A stretch of DNA of 64,000 bases from Tanytarsus gracilentus. Taxonomy: Eukaryota; Arthropoda; Insecta; Diptera; Chironomidae. The position numbers and the translations under genes are program-made. Where the stretch lies: assembly GCA_038502055.1 (NCBI GenBank), contig JAXRKN010000045.1, forward strand, positions 1,820,501-1,884,500. Direction: 5' to 3'. Shown here one piece after another: positions 25,030-38,045 of this stretch (position 1 is the stretch's first letter; each line of letters opens with the position of its first letter). Below the pieces are notes generated by a model. That model was not told the DNA's origin. It ran no database searches and was given only the letters and a program-made list of their open reading frames with translations.

Positions 25030-28000
25030 CAAATGATCGTGGCGACGCATTGCATAATTTTATTTTTCGGTTCTCTCGCATGCATTATTGAAAATTGCTT
25101 GCATGAAAAGTTTTTCTTTTAGTTTTCAATAAATCAGATTATTAATCGGCTTTAACGACTCGCTAATGTTCGCTAAATAACAAATCAATTGATTTATTGC
25201 GAATGTCAATTGTGTGTGTGTTTAGCTTCATATTACAATTAGGCGCTTAAATTGATGGATGGATTGTGTTGCAAATATGGAAATTGACACTTTTCCTACT
25301 AGCTCGATTCAATGTAAGTCTCCTCTAAAGTGCTTTTTTAGGTAGACATACAAACATCTGTGGTGAAAATTTAAAACTGAATAATTTTGCGATAAAAATG
25401 CATAAATTCCATTACAAAATAGATTTTCTGCATGGCTGTAACAACAGCGTGAAAAAAAAGCAACTACCTCGAAACATGCAATTGGCGTCGATCAATTTAA
25501 ATCACAAATCTGCATAATTTAAAATCTAAATAGATCTTTATATTGAGCATTAATAAATAGGCCTCACAATATATCGGCGTAAATTGAATGACGATGAATT
25601 AAAAAATGAAATATATTGTTTGATATAGACGCAGATGGTGAGTATGAGGCAGAGTCAGATTGAAATGTTGTTAAATGGATTTTTTCATTCATTCAATTTT
25701 TATTAGCAAAATAATTAAAAATATGAATAATTGCGTGCAAAGTGTCCAAACTTTTCAGATAATTTTCTTTATATTTTATGAAATTCGTTTAGTATCCAAA
25801 AAAATGCGCTTCAACTCCTCATCAATCTATTAATTTCCGCGTCAATGCGAAACGCAGATGTAAACTGTCTTTTTAAAAATGAATACTTTTCTGCTACTTA
25901 CACTCATGTCACCGATATATTAAAACATTTATTCAAGTCACTGTCTTGTCGCTCGATCGCTCTGCAGCCGCTGCTCGCCATGGACGGTGAAGAAATTAAG
26001 ATAAAAGCCCTTTTTTGTACATTTATATAAGATGTGTTTAATGGCAAGTCGAGTAGCAGCAGAAACAGCAGATAACAATCAGCTTCTTAACATTGCAAAA
26101 ATGTGTATTGAACAACGAAAAAAAACGAGCAAACATCAAAAGAAAAATGAAGTATCAGAGAACATATTTCACCTCACAGTAGCGTTCGCTGTTCTAGTCC
26201 GTGTTGTTGAGCTTGTTATAAAAAGAAACAAAAGTTTCGCATATTGCAGCCGAGTTCTTACATGAGGAGGAGGATAACAGGCAAAAATTAATGCCGGTTT
26301 ATGCTCTCGCGAGAGTCCACGTTGTCGTTCTTTTTGTGTTACATTACATCTTATAATCGAGCCGTGCTACACACATAAATTTCTCTTGCAGTCGTACGAG
26401 GACGCTTATGGAGATAAATATTGAAAGAGAGAAAGAGCGAGAAAGATGTTGATGACAAAAAAATCCGAGAGGTGTGTAGAATATGGAAAATGTGTTTTAT
26501 GCTGTTACGGTTCATTACGATGTCCGCCCAGTTGAAAATTAAATCATAATAATTAAATTTTTAAAATAAATCTCTAAAAAATTTGATCGTCAAAAAATTT
26601 TTAAAATTTTTAAAACATGCAAAAAATCTCTTTTGAGTCAGTTTGCATATTTCACAACTCAAAGCCACACCAGAGCTTAATGAAAAGCCCTTTTCTCGCC
26701 TCCATGTAATTTAATGTCTGTAGAAAATTATAAATCTCCATTTTAATGCATATTCGAGTGCACAAAGAGAATCGAAGCAGCGCAAGAAGTGCGAATAGCA
26801 AACAACGAAAACGAAAGATCGATTCATCCTATTATTAACGATATTGCTGCAATTTCAATGAATTGTCTATTACTACATCTTCACTCTCATGGCAGCTTTA
26901 ATGATGGTAATCATCAAGAACAAATGTAAATGATGCATGCGGGCTGTGCTCTGCTCTCGTTTCGTTCGGCTCAAACGAAAAGGTAAAAAAAAATAGAAAG
27001 CCAACCTTTACAATTTCCGCAATGATGCATACACAAAATAACTTTAAAGCTCTTTACCTTTCTCACGACGTCCATAGCCAGTCACACTTTCAAACATAAA
27101 AAAATCTGCTCTAATGGTTGAAATGAAGTGCATTAAAGCGAAAGGAAGAGACGTTGTGCGGTTATAAAAAAAAATGTTCAAAACGATTTTCACGATTCAA
27201 CTTGTTCGGTCGGAGGTGCAACTCGAAATTAGATCTTGACAGCAGCCAAATGAACCGACCGAATGATTTTCACGCTTTGTAATTAGAAGTCGCGAGGAAA
27301 TTATTTGAATTTTAATGCAATTCATTAGGTGAGAAATAAAATAAAAATCTAACGTATTTTTTAAATTAATATTAAATATTTACCTTAATGTAATTTAAGT
27401 CAAAATAAAAATATCAATTAGCAACTCACATAAAAATTTATTCGCATGTCAACTCTAATTTCACAAATCCACCTCAATCATTGCCACCAACCACCCAAAT
27501 GCACTCGTGAAAAATTGTTTTGAATTTCCTCTCAATTGAACGTGAGTTTACGCCAAATGAACAAACATGCACTTTTATGATGTCTGAATGCACCCAAAAA
27601 ATAATGTCTCGAGTTACATCGAGCTTGTTCGGTGCGACAAGCTCAGTGATATTTGAAACGCAATCGTAACAACATTTTTGTGGCATTAGTGCGCGAGATG
27701 AAATCGATTTAGACACTTTGAGCAATTAGTCGTGCCAGGGTATTGATTGTAAAATTGCGGATATATAATGACGGCGCGATTAATTGCTATGGGAATGGAT
27801 TTTTTTTATTTTGCAGTTCATTATATTTTTTTTCTTTTGATTTCAGCATAAAAATTATGGTCTATAAAATGTGTAAAAATGCGATATTTCTCGCTTTTTA
27901 TTTGTTTTGAATTGGAATTTTTCTAACATATTTTTTTATGTAATTTCGTGATGAAATGACAGGAGAGTGGAATTGATGATAAAATGCATCACCTTGCTGC

Positions 28001-30101
28001 TCACTTTTTATACATTAATTGAGATTATTAATCGAGATAAAAGATGAAGAATTTCAATGGAGGTGAGTTTTGTAAAAAAATCATCGTAAGAGGGAAAATT
28101 TGTAGGCTCACATTTTTTGCCAAATGGACTTCTGATTTTCACAAACGTTAAAATCGGCATCGGATAAAAGGAGTCGAATTGATTGCGAGCATTAATTGAA
28201 ATGGAACTGTGCAAGTTGTTTAATTGCGCCGATAGTCTCCGAGATCTGTCTCTCATATGCCGCCTTTCGTCGCCACTTCGAGGCTAATCACTTCATTCGC
28301 TTATTTGTGGTGCAATGATTTTAATTGATAAAGAAGCGAAACAAATTGAAATTTATGCGACTAGAATTAATTAATTTTGAGGTATAAATGCGGCGTATAG
28401 TAAAGGAAGTTGAATATTCATCATTTCCTCTCTTTCTAAAGTTCATTCATCGAAAGGAATTTTGCGCCTCATGTTATTGACCGCCCTCCAAAAATATTCG
28501 TGTGAGAAAATTCCACGCATAGCCAACGATTCCGTTTACATGCAATATTTTCAACTGATTTATGTATTTACTAAAAATTAGACGAATATTTAAGCGGTCG
28601 CCAAAAAAAATATACACACGAAGGGGTCATTGGATATTTAAGACGCAAAACGCCGGCCATTTACTTTTTTACATCTAATCAGCATTTATTGATTTACTTT
28701 CCAGCGTATATGTTGATTCATATGAAAAACCCACAAGAAAATCGATTTCGATGTTGAATTATTTATTAACGCGTATTTGCATCAACAACTGTCTGCACTT
28801 GATTGAAAATTCTATAAGGGGAGAAAAAATTTAGAGGTGAATACTAGTGACCTAAAAATTAAAACTCACAGGAAATGGTCAGCCCTTTTCTAATAATGCT
28901 CGTGAGGGTGGAAAAAATTTGTAATACTTTTCATGTAGAATGAAATATTTTGTGTTTCATTTGTAAAAGTTTGAGCTTTAATTATTTTACGTTTAATTTT
29001 GAGACTCAATGAAAATTTTAATTTTACTTGGAAGTTTTTAGAAGTTTCTTGAAATTTATTAATTTTTCTTTTAACTTAGTGCGTTGAAACAAATTCTAGA
29101 AATTTTGTTAATTCTTTACAAACTCTTACAATGTAGTAAATTCTAGCTCGATAACTTTCTCTTTATAAATTAATGAGATTTCATATCACGACAATTACAA
29201 CCTCAAGTTTTTTATCGATTCATATCAGAACACACATTGTAAACAATTGTAGAAAACTTCTACTTACGAACGCATTGGAATTTCCATAAAAATGACGACG
29301 ACCTGAATTGATCAAAGTCGCACAATTTTTTTTACTTCAATTGAATGAGTCAATGTGTAGCCATATGATTTCTGATGGCCAAGAAAAGGAAGTAGGTCGG
29401 TCGTCAATTGTCGTCGACATATGCTCACTAATATTCATAGGCATTACTTTTTTTTGATGTTTGATTATTCGAATCGACCTTCACATAAATCGGACATTTA
29501 TGGATAATGACATGGACAAATAGAAGATGACGACGGCGACGAAAAAGTCACACGTTAAATGACTTCTTTTGTTTGACTTTTTTTTCGTCGATGGAGGCAT
29601 TGAGTCGTCTCACATCTAATTGTTTGGTCTGTCTATTCGAACATCGTACAAATTGATGTTATGAAATTTAAATTACTATTGTACATAGAGTGAATTTGCA
29701 AAATATTTTATTGCAAACTATTTTTTTATTGATTTAAAGAAGATGTTTTGACTTTTCAAGATAAATATTTATTTTATTATTTCTTAATTGATATTTTAAA
29801 AAAAGTTCTTTCCCACCCCTAAGACTCGTTAAATATGATCATAAAAAGTTTTCTCGACTCGACTCTTTAATGCTCTCAAATTATTTTTAATGTCTTTCGA
29901 GTGATGTTAAGCATTAATTAATTAATGCTCAACAAGTTTATCCTTTTTGGAGATGCAATTACCGTAATTGAATGCTTTTGTCAGCATTTTATTGACGTTG
30001 TTTTGAGCTAAGGCAGAATTTGCTGCATAATTTATGACTCTCTCATATGTTTTTAAAAGAATGCTTTCAGCGGTTTGAATTGACGATGAATGAGGAATTT
30101 T
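25030..30101. other. Non-coding DNA
   Basis: No supportable gene. The sequence at 29,280-29,620 is unusually rich in GACGAC/GTCGTC trinucleotides on both strands. The remainder is AT-rich intergenic or intronic sequence. Confidence 0.55.
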
Positions 30102-30221
30102 TTCAAGGGGCAGAAACTTTGAACTTTTTTAATGTTTTCAATTTTTAAAATATGTTTAGAAAGTTAATTTTACAAAACTTTAATTTTTTTAATTCAAAAA
30201 TAAAATTTACCACCCCTTGAA
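30102..30221. repeat. AT-rich fold-back element (member 3)
   Basis: The left end TTCAAGGGGCAGAAAC (30102-30117) pairs with AATTTACCACCCCTTGAA (30204-30221). The outer nine bases TTCAAGGGG / CCCCTTGAA are perfect complements, and the next bases follow the TGGAAA-like pattern loosely. The interior is about 85 bp of nearly pure A/T. Confidence 0.45.
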
Positions 30222-33200
30222 GTTTTTTTTTGTTTCAAAGATCGCCAACAAACGCAACAAGAATTTTCTGCCATTGAACAGCTTCATTAGGTGATTTTAT
30301 TTAATGGTAATGTTATAAAATACATTTTAAGTGTCTGGCGTTGAATGAGACAACAACGCATAATCTTTGATATAAATTCACAAGTACCATCTTAAAGGAA
30401 TGTTTTTTTTCTGCTTCAAATGAACATTGAATAAATTTCAATTTCAACTCACCTTGTCCAATTCATATTGACGACAATTCTCTTCAATATTGTGGATGAT
30501 GAAAAAAGTGTATCCGGTTGTGGTTTATTTCTTGAGTTATTTTCAACTATTAAACACTTCAATTTGCTTACAAGTAAACAGCCGAAAAAAAGTTTTCTTT
30601 TGCCTTCCTCGGTTCATTAACTTCTTCGTGTCATTATTAAATATCAAAGTGGCATTAATAAAAAACTCATTTTAAACGCTTTTTAATTCTTTCTCTCTTC
30701 TCCTCCTGCTTATTCTTCTCTCTCATTGTCCATTGCTGGCTGTTACTTGCTGATTTAATGTGTTTAAATTTCTTTCTTGAAAAAAAATTCCACAATTATT
30801 CTCTCTGCTACGGTTTTTACATGGAGAGCGAACAAGAACAAAAAAAATCACACAATGTTCGCCGGTTAAAATTAAACAAATTCTGGTAGCAGTTGGTGCG
30901 TGTCGAAATCGAATATCGCCACTTTTTATTAAGGTTCTTAATTTGCCTTTTTATTCTCTCTGCTGCTTTTTTTGTGGGAGTCAATTTTAGCCCATTTTAA
31001 GTCTCACATTGAGTTGCACGAACTTAACTAAAGACAGTGATGAAGGCGACCGCTGTTAATTGCTCTGCAATAAGATAAAAAAAGAGGAATTAATAATTAA
31101 TCACAGTATGGAAGTTGTATTAATAATTTTGAAGGATAATTTGCAAAAGAATTTTTATAAAAAATATAAATTTGATGTTGGTTTAAAAATTCTACGATTT
31201 TTTTTGCTAAACACATTTCAAACATTTGTGTGGTCAATAAATTCTAGAAATGGTCAGAGAATGTCGCTTTTTTGATATGCGTCACGTAAATCAATACACG
31301 ATGAATATTTAAACTTGAAGTTCATTCTCCTCCAACCACTTACGTTGATTTTAGTTTTTTTTTGGTGCAAATGATTTAATGTTGACCTTTCGCATGATAG
31401 CAATTATCGCAATATCGATTTCTACAACTACAGCACGTAATTCATCATTTGAAATTCATCGATATCAAGCAAAAGGTAAACATGAAATGTGAAAGCATAT
31501 TTCACTTTGGAATGGAAGAGAATAATAGGAAGTCAAGTAGGCATCACTGTACACGCCATCCGAAAAAAAAAATAAAAATGTTTTCCAATTATTTTCATTT
31601 CACGGTTAATCTCGATTTTTTTTGTAGTCACTCCCAGATCATGGGAGTTGATTGAGAAATTTTCATGTATTCGATTAATTTCTCTAATTAATTTAAATAT
31701 TTTCTTTTGTGTAGTTGTGATTTGCTGATCACGCTGGATTTTTTATACTTTTTGATTTTCTCGAGATAAAAAAGTAGATAAACCATAAAAAGATCAGATT
31801 TTATTTTAATTAAATTTCCTGATCTCCATGTCAAAAGAAACTTCCTCGTTTATCTTTGCATATCGCTTTTATTTTTGCATGCTGATAAAAATTACTCAAC
31901 TTGAGTGTTTTCTCTCGCCGCTTTAATAATAGTTTGAAATCTGATATGGAGCTACTAAAACCGTAGTAAAAATTAAGCATGACACAAAAAAGTTATGTTT
32001 ACTCTTTCACTGCCATCAGCATTTCATATGAGATATTATCGCAGCGTAGAGAAATGTTTCGCAATATCTTTCGCCTTTTTTTATTCAAGTATCAATCAGC
32101 GCGTTATAGAAGGCATAAAGGAAAAATTTATAATTTCATTTTTTTCGGTGCGGTGTGTAAGCTTAATAGTTTATTGTGTGCCGCAAACAACGCACCGCTG
32201 CGTGTGTGAGTGTCGATGAAAAGATGCAATTGTGACTTTTTAATAATAAACAGGCAACAATCTTTATAATGGAAATAGACTTTCGCATCTAAATAGAGTG
32301 AATGAGGTGAGGAGGGAGAGGCCGCGCGTCGATCGAGTCGCTTTTCGTTTATTTCCTAGTTTTATATACACGGTGAATGTGTCTTTTCATCATATATTAA
32401 CAATATCTATCGAAATGTACTTTCTATATAATATCTCGCAAATAAGCGCCTTATTTGTTTACTATTCAGTCGCCGCATGCAACCTCCAAGGTGCTGAACT
32501 CAAAAGAAGTCTAAATTGGAAACTCTTAAGATCGCTAACTATATTAAATTTCTCCGCCTCCTCTCAACGACTGATAATTTCTGTTGTCTAAATTTAATTT
32601 CATTATATCACCCTTAATATTCATGTGTTCACATACATGTAAGGTGAGGCTTTGAGTCGATTTTGATTTATAAATTTTGATAGCATTTTCAGTTTTGATT
32701 TTCTTCGCTTTTTGCTGCTCTCAAAAACTGCGCGAGCGCATGCACTTAACTCTCAATTATAAATTAAGCTTAACGACCTTTCATCTATTACAATACGTGA
32801 GTTACTTTCAGTTTAAAAATTTCTCCATTCAATTGCTTACACTTTAATAAAATAGACGCTTTTAATAAATTTTTATTCTTCTTGAGTTTAATTGGTTCAA
32901 TAATTGTGGAAATTTAACTATATCAAAAAAATTAACGTATTGTATATTTTTGAATTTTTAAAAAATTTAAAATGGCATGAATTTTAATTTCTTAAAGTTG
33001 GATCTAATGAATTTCCACCCAAAGCTGCTCACGTGTGAGGGCATGACAGAAATCACAATTTTCCATTTGAGGTGTTACAGATATTTTTTGTGCCTTCATC
33101 TCACTTTGAAATTCTTTGCCTTCTTTTCTCACCGCATTGTGAAAAAAGCGCACGAAGAAAGAACGGAAAGGAAACTAAGCGGATAGTAATGAAATGCATG

Positions 33201-34814
33201 CTGCACTCTTGAACTTTTCAATTCTTGACTTTCTCGGTAAAACACCAACATGGCAGTTCTATATTTGAAATAAGTTGGAGGTATTTTTATGTAACATCAC
33301 GTGCACATTCCGCGAAGGTTGTTCTAAGTCGATATTTATTTTTTTTGCCAAACGTTATTTATAAACCGATGACGCTTAAGAAGAGCGAAGAAAAGGCAAA
33401 AATTAAACTAATGAACGTTATTGGATTCCAAGAGACTTTATGGATTAGCATTAGAGAAAATTGAAAAAATAATAAAATATTTTTCGCTAATACTATTAAG
33501 CATCATTAACCCCATTCGATGGAACCATACATTCAGTTAATTTCTCAGCTGGGATACGTTCGTAAACTATGTTATTCATAAACGACCCCACACATGTACT
33601 TTTTTGCATCCAATATTGTGTGAATAGTTGACACACTCAACCTTTATCTCTCATCTAATTTTTTCCATAAAGTCCACTGCACCGTTGTCGTATATATAGT
33701 TTTTTGCTCTAGGCAAAAACATCGACATTCAGCCATAAATTTTCATTTACCAATAACGCTCTAAACTATTCGATTGCGAGAGATTGGAAAATGAGAAAGA
33801 AGAAGAAAGAAAAATTGAGAGTAATTATCTTAAGTAGTGAAAGAGTCATGACGTATAGTCTAATGAGCAATATGGAGTACATGAACATAATTGCATAACG
33901 GAAAATTGTCAAATTGTGTCACATAGACCACATTGACGATTATTAGACACGACATTTTCCTTCTTACGTGGTTTCTCGACCTCTGATTAGCTACCTTTAA
34001 ACGCCTCTGTAAAAGTCACATTATGCTCACGTTAATAGAGTCTAGAGTTACTTTGTTTCATGAATATATATGGCGTAAGATAAAGTGAACATGAGATTTA
34101 TATTAAACTTGTATGGGTATTAAAGTTTTGAGTAAGTAAATTAAAATATTTTGAGATAAAATAATGAAGACAAAATGTTGAAAATTATATTCTAAGAGGT
34201 GATTTGAATTTTTCTAGTGTCTTGATTAAATCAAGTCAGTTAATCTTGAGATTCAAAAAAGTAAGTTAGTTAAATTTAACGACTCTTTAAAGTTTAAATT
34301 TCACACCATATATTTTTCAATAAAATCAATCACTTTTCAAAAGCGTGTGATAATTTTCGTCTCAAATCCGTCATCGCATCGATCGTTATTAGTTCAAATA
34401 TGAAAAATTGTTAAATGTCTGACCATAATCAGAAGTCGATGGTAAAAATGCATTTATGGAGTCACACACATAATCCATAGTACACCCGAGTGTCTTTCTT
34501 GTTTTTTTTCTTCAAACGAATTTTTAATGATTTTTTCTCCATATTTCCTCATTTCATTTTTTTATTCGCATAAAGTTGCTTGCTTTCATTTTTTTATGCT
34601 TTAATTTATTTTTATTCTGCAGTCGGTGGGTTATAACGATGAATATAAAAAAAAATATTGAAAAATGCAATAAATATCAATTTTCCTGCATGCTGGTTTC
34701 CTTTCAACTTTCGACATCGTCGTCATATGAACTTACGATCGACAAGCTACTCTTGATTTAACTATAAAGATCATCGATAACTTAGATTTATGCAAATTAA
34801 CATCTGCCTTTCCA
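30222..34814. other. Non-coding DNA
   Basis: No supportable gene. A minus-strand donor-like CAAG|GTGAGTTG occurs at 30456/30455, but no convincing acceptor precedes it. CT-rich tracts are common at 30.7-31.0 kb. Nothing else specific seen. Confidence 0.5.
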
Positions 34815-35060
34815 TATCGATCGCTCCGTGATCATTGCGTTTGACTTTGTACACACGACTGCTCCTGCGGGCGACTTTGGCATTCACATGCAATTTTAAT
34901 TGCTATGTAATGCATTATACGGTGTGAGATGTGCGAGATCGCGTTAAAGCGATCCAGATTATCTGCGATTATTTCCGCATGCAAATAAACAAGCAAATTT
35001 GTTTGAAATAGATCGCATAGAGGCGGTCTCTTGCATCTCGACGTTGCCCGCGATCGCCGC
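34815..35060. promoter_or_regulatory. Candidate cis-regulatory module rich in GATCGC sites
   Basis: A 245-bp island of higher GC in AT-rich DNA. GATCGC or its complement GCGATC occurs at 34819, 34937, 34949, 35011 and 35052. Two of these form a hairpin-like pair, GATCGC-GTTAAA-GCGATC (34937-34954). A perfect octamer ATGCAAAT (34979-34986, POU type) overlaps AAATAAACA (34983-34991, forkhead type) and is followed by the palindrome CAAATTTG. Such overlapping POU/forkhead sites are typical of enhancers. No gene frame with a recognisable domain lies here. Regulatory function is inferred. Confidence 0.4.
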
Positions 35061-37073
35061 CGGGACATGAAAATGAAATTCGAGAACTTTTCACGATGGA
35101 AATCAAAAAATTAAATTTATGAGCTTGCAGATGAGAATAAAGTCGTAAAATTGTTACGTAAAATCGTAAAAATTTCTATATGGTCGCCATTAGGTGCGAG
35201 TGTTATATAATAAAGTAGATTGGAATTATCAATTAACTTTTTTTTTCTCGACCATAAAAAGCACCCAGCTCAATAATATCTCAAAAGAAGACGCTTTTAT
35301 TATTGGATTAAACATTATTGTGTGTGATTTTCAACATTATTGGTTTTTCCTCGCTTTTTTTGGAGCCGATTGGGATTTATTGTGTGATTTTGATATTGCG
35401 TCATTTTAATTAGGCGAGAATCGAGAATAAAAGATTTTTTTGAATTAAAATGAGATTAGTTTAACAGTTTACAAAGCGGGAATTTTTGGGAGCTTACAAT
35501 TGAATCAATGGGTGGCCAGTTCTTATAAAAATGTATGGAAAAAATTTTCAACTAATTTTTATAAAAATTCAAATTATTTAATTTTAAAAATTAAATACCT
35601 TGAAAAATTCAAAAAATATTTGCATTTTGTCACCTGCAAATTTTCAGAATTTCCGTTTGCAAAGTACAAATTTAATTACTTCATCAAATAGAGTCATCGA
35701 ACCTTAATTGGAAGGGAAGTAAAACGAGAGCAACTCTCCATGGCATAACTACAATCTCCACGATTTAGATTATTTAAATTACTATATTTTTCAATAACTC
35801 CAACATCGAATGCTTTTCATATTTATTTCAGAGTTCTCCCCCGAAGGCCATAATATCGGTTCTAGTTCGTGAAAGAAATTCTAGAATTGCTCTCCAGCAT
35901 AATTTCTTTCGTTTGATTTATTTAATGATTGCATATGTTCTTTTATTGCTTCTTGACTGCAATTGCAGGGTACAAATGCATAAAAAATGGCTTATGGCGA
36001 GGCAGTAAAATATTTATTTAGCTTGCGATAACATTCACCCCGTTTCAATTATTGCCAATGCAATAAAGTTATTTGAAATATTTTTTTTGCGTATCTTGGT
36101 ATGTTAATGAGATGCTGATATTAACACTTGGGAAATATCGATTGGAATTCTTTGCAAGTGAAAGATTTTATCGAATTTTATTCTTCTGCGTTACACACAG
36201 TACGCAAATGTTGTCTCGAGAAGCATTCAAGGTTGTTTGATTCTGCATGCCGATAACTTTTACCATCCAAAGGGAAAAAAATATAATAAACTAGCAACTG
36301 CTTGGGTATCACACAAATAAGGCAATTTCACGAGCATCGAGTCGTTCTAAATAAAATAATAAGCCTCGTTGCAAAAAAGGAGCAATGGGAGAACTAAAAA
36401 TTAAAAGCAATTACATCGTCTTTACAGCGTTTGTCGATTGCAAATTAATAATTATCTCAACGCAATGCTTGTTTAGCTCTTTCAATGGCTAGTCAATTCA
36501 AGTTCAACGCAATTTTGTGTGATTTGCAGAAGAGCAATTTTATGTGATGAGAAAGCATGTTAAATGGTTTTTAGAGAATTCTCAAATTTTTTAACGTATT
36601 TTAAAATTTCAAAACATTTCTCGCTAATTAAAACTATTTAGGTTAATACAAATTTATTTAACTAGCTCAAGTTAGCACAACAAGTCATCTCTCTTTACAA
36701 AAAATAAAGAGCTATTCCATCATCTGAATTTTTTAACAAGAACTCAAAAGCATCATCGTCATCTTCTCGCCGCAAGACAACGGAGAGATGCTCATGCAAA
36801 TGGCTAAAGAATATAACAATTGTAATAGGCAAATTTCAAGTTGTGTCTATCATGTAACTGTTTCTCTTCTCTATACCTTTTAGTATTCGCGTAAAAAAAG
36901 ATCCCTTCATCTCATTTTTTTTGTTGTACAGCTCGCAATCGTGCAGTCTATGAAGAAACTTCTATTGTTATTACACGACTCGTATTACATGAGGAGTGAA
37001 TAAAGAGAAAAAAAGTTCTTTAAAGTCAGCAGAGGAATTTTAAGTCGACTTTGAATGAAAAATGTTAAAGTCA
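35061..37073. other. Non-coding DNA
   Basis: No supportable gene or RNA. AT-rich, with ordinary mixed sequence. Nothing specific seen. Confidence 0.55.
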
Positions 37074-37260
37074 ATTTCAAGGGAGGATAATTTGATTTTT
37101 TTTTGAAATTTATAATTTATACTTGTGTGAATACCGATTAAAACATCTTTACGCGTTCTGACCAAAAACATACGATTTATAATTTACTAAAATTTGAATT
37201 ATTTAGATAAATATTTTAAAAATAAATAAAAAAATTACAAAAGTTTCCATCCCTCGAAAT
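37074..37260. repeat. AT-rich fold-back element (member 4)
   Basis: The left arm ATTTCAAGGGAGGATAA (37074-37090) is matched by the complement of GTTTCCATCCCTCGAAAT (37243-37260), which reads ATTTCGAGGGATGGAAAC. About 13 of 17 positions agree. The interior is about 150 bp, A/T-rich. Confidence 0.4.
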
Positions 37261-37970
37261 TCTCTCAAAAATCATTTAAGAGCGAAAAGAATTGAAATTT
37301 TTTTGTGGTTCTTTCCTCCTCTTCTATAATTACGTTAGAATTAGAATTTTTTACCATAATGAAATTAAGTGGATCTCTTTCGAAAAAGTTATGTAATTAG
37401 TTTCCTGCTTTTCGTACCATCATCGGCTTGGATAATTTCATGACTCGAATTCCTCGCTCGACAATAAACAAACAATTCTGTACAGGTCAAAGAATCATTC
37501 ATGAGCCATAATTTCAATAAAATGCAATTGACTCGCTCGTCGAAGGAAAGTTAGAGAGAGGAAATGAAAATTGATAGGTTGAGAGAAAATCGTGAGGTCG
37601 CCTGTATGTGTTGACATTAAGCCTTCCTTCTCTCTCAATAATCGTCAATCAAATACAAAAAGGTAGTTGTGCCAGTCAAACGTCCGTGCCCGATTTGTCA
37701 TGACCCATATATTGGAATCACATCATCATCATCATTAAATGACGGTAAGGTACACAGAGCTGAATCGTGATAAATTCAAAATCGAACGTATTTGATGAAA
37801 AGCTCAAATGGGTTGCAAATTTGAGATGTAACTTGACACGCTCGACCATCCCACGAATCTTTTTTCATCCAACGACTTCCTTTTTGATGGCGGCATTGAG
37901 GTTAGAAAATTATTAATTTTTTCGCAAATTGAAATTATATGGTGATGATTTTTATGGATGTCAAGTCTAG
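37261..37970. other. Non-coding DNA between two fold-back elements
   Basis: No gene. A short CAT trinucleotide run lies near 37720-37735. Otherwise unremarkable AT-rich sequence. Confidence 0.55.
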
Positions 37971-38045
37971 GGATGGAAACTTTTAAAATTTAGATTTTGT
38001 AAAAAAATTTATTTGTGATTTTTTAAATATTTAATGTTTCCATCC
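37971..38045. repeat. AT-rich fold-back element (member 5, perfect arms)
   Basis: GGATGGAAAC (37971-37980) and GTTTCCATCC (38036-38045) are perfect inverted copies enclosing 55 bp of A/T-only-like DNA with TTTTAAAATTTAG and TTTTTTAAATATTTAA. This is the cleanest member of the group and shows the shared arm best. Confidence 0.6.

Noticed and set aside
27320..27345. TTCATTAG|GTGAGAA as a second recursive splice site (plus strand)
   Set aside because: There is no pyrimidine tract before the AG (it is A/T/G mixed), so the acceptor half is poor.
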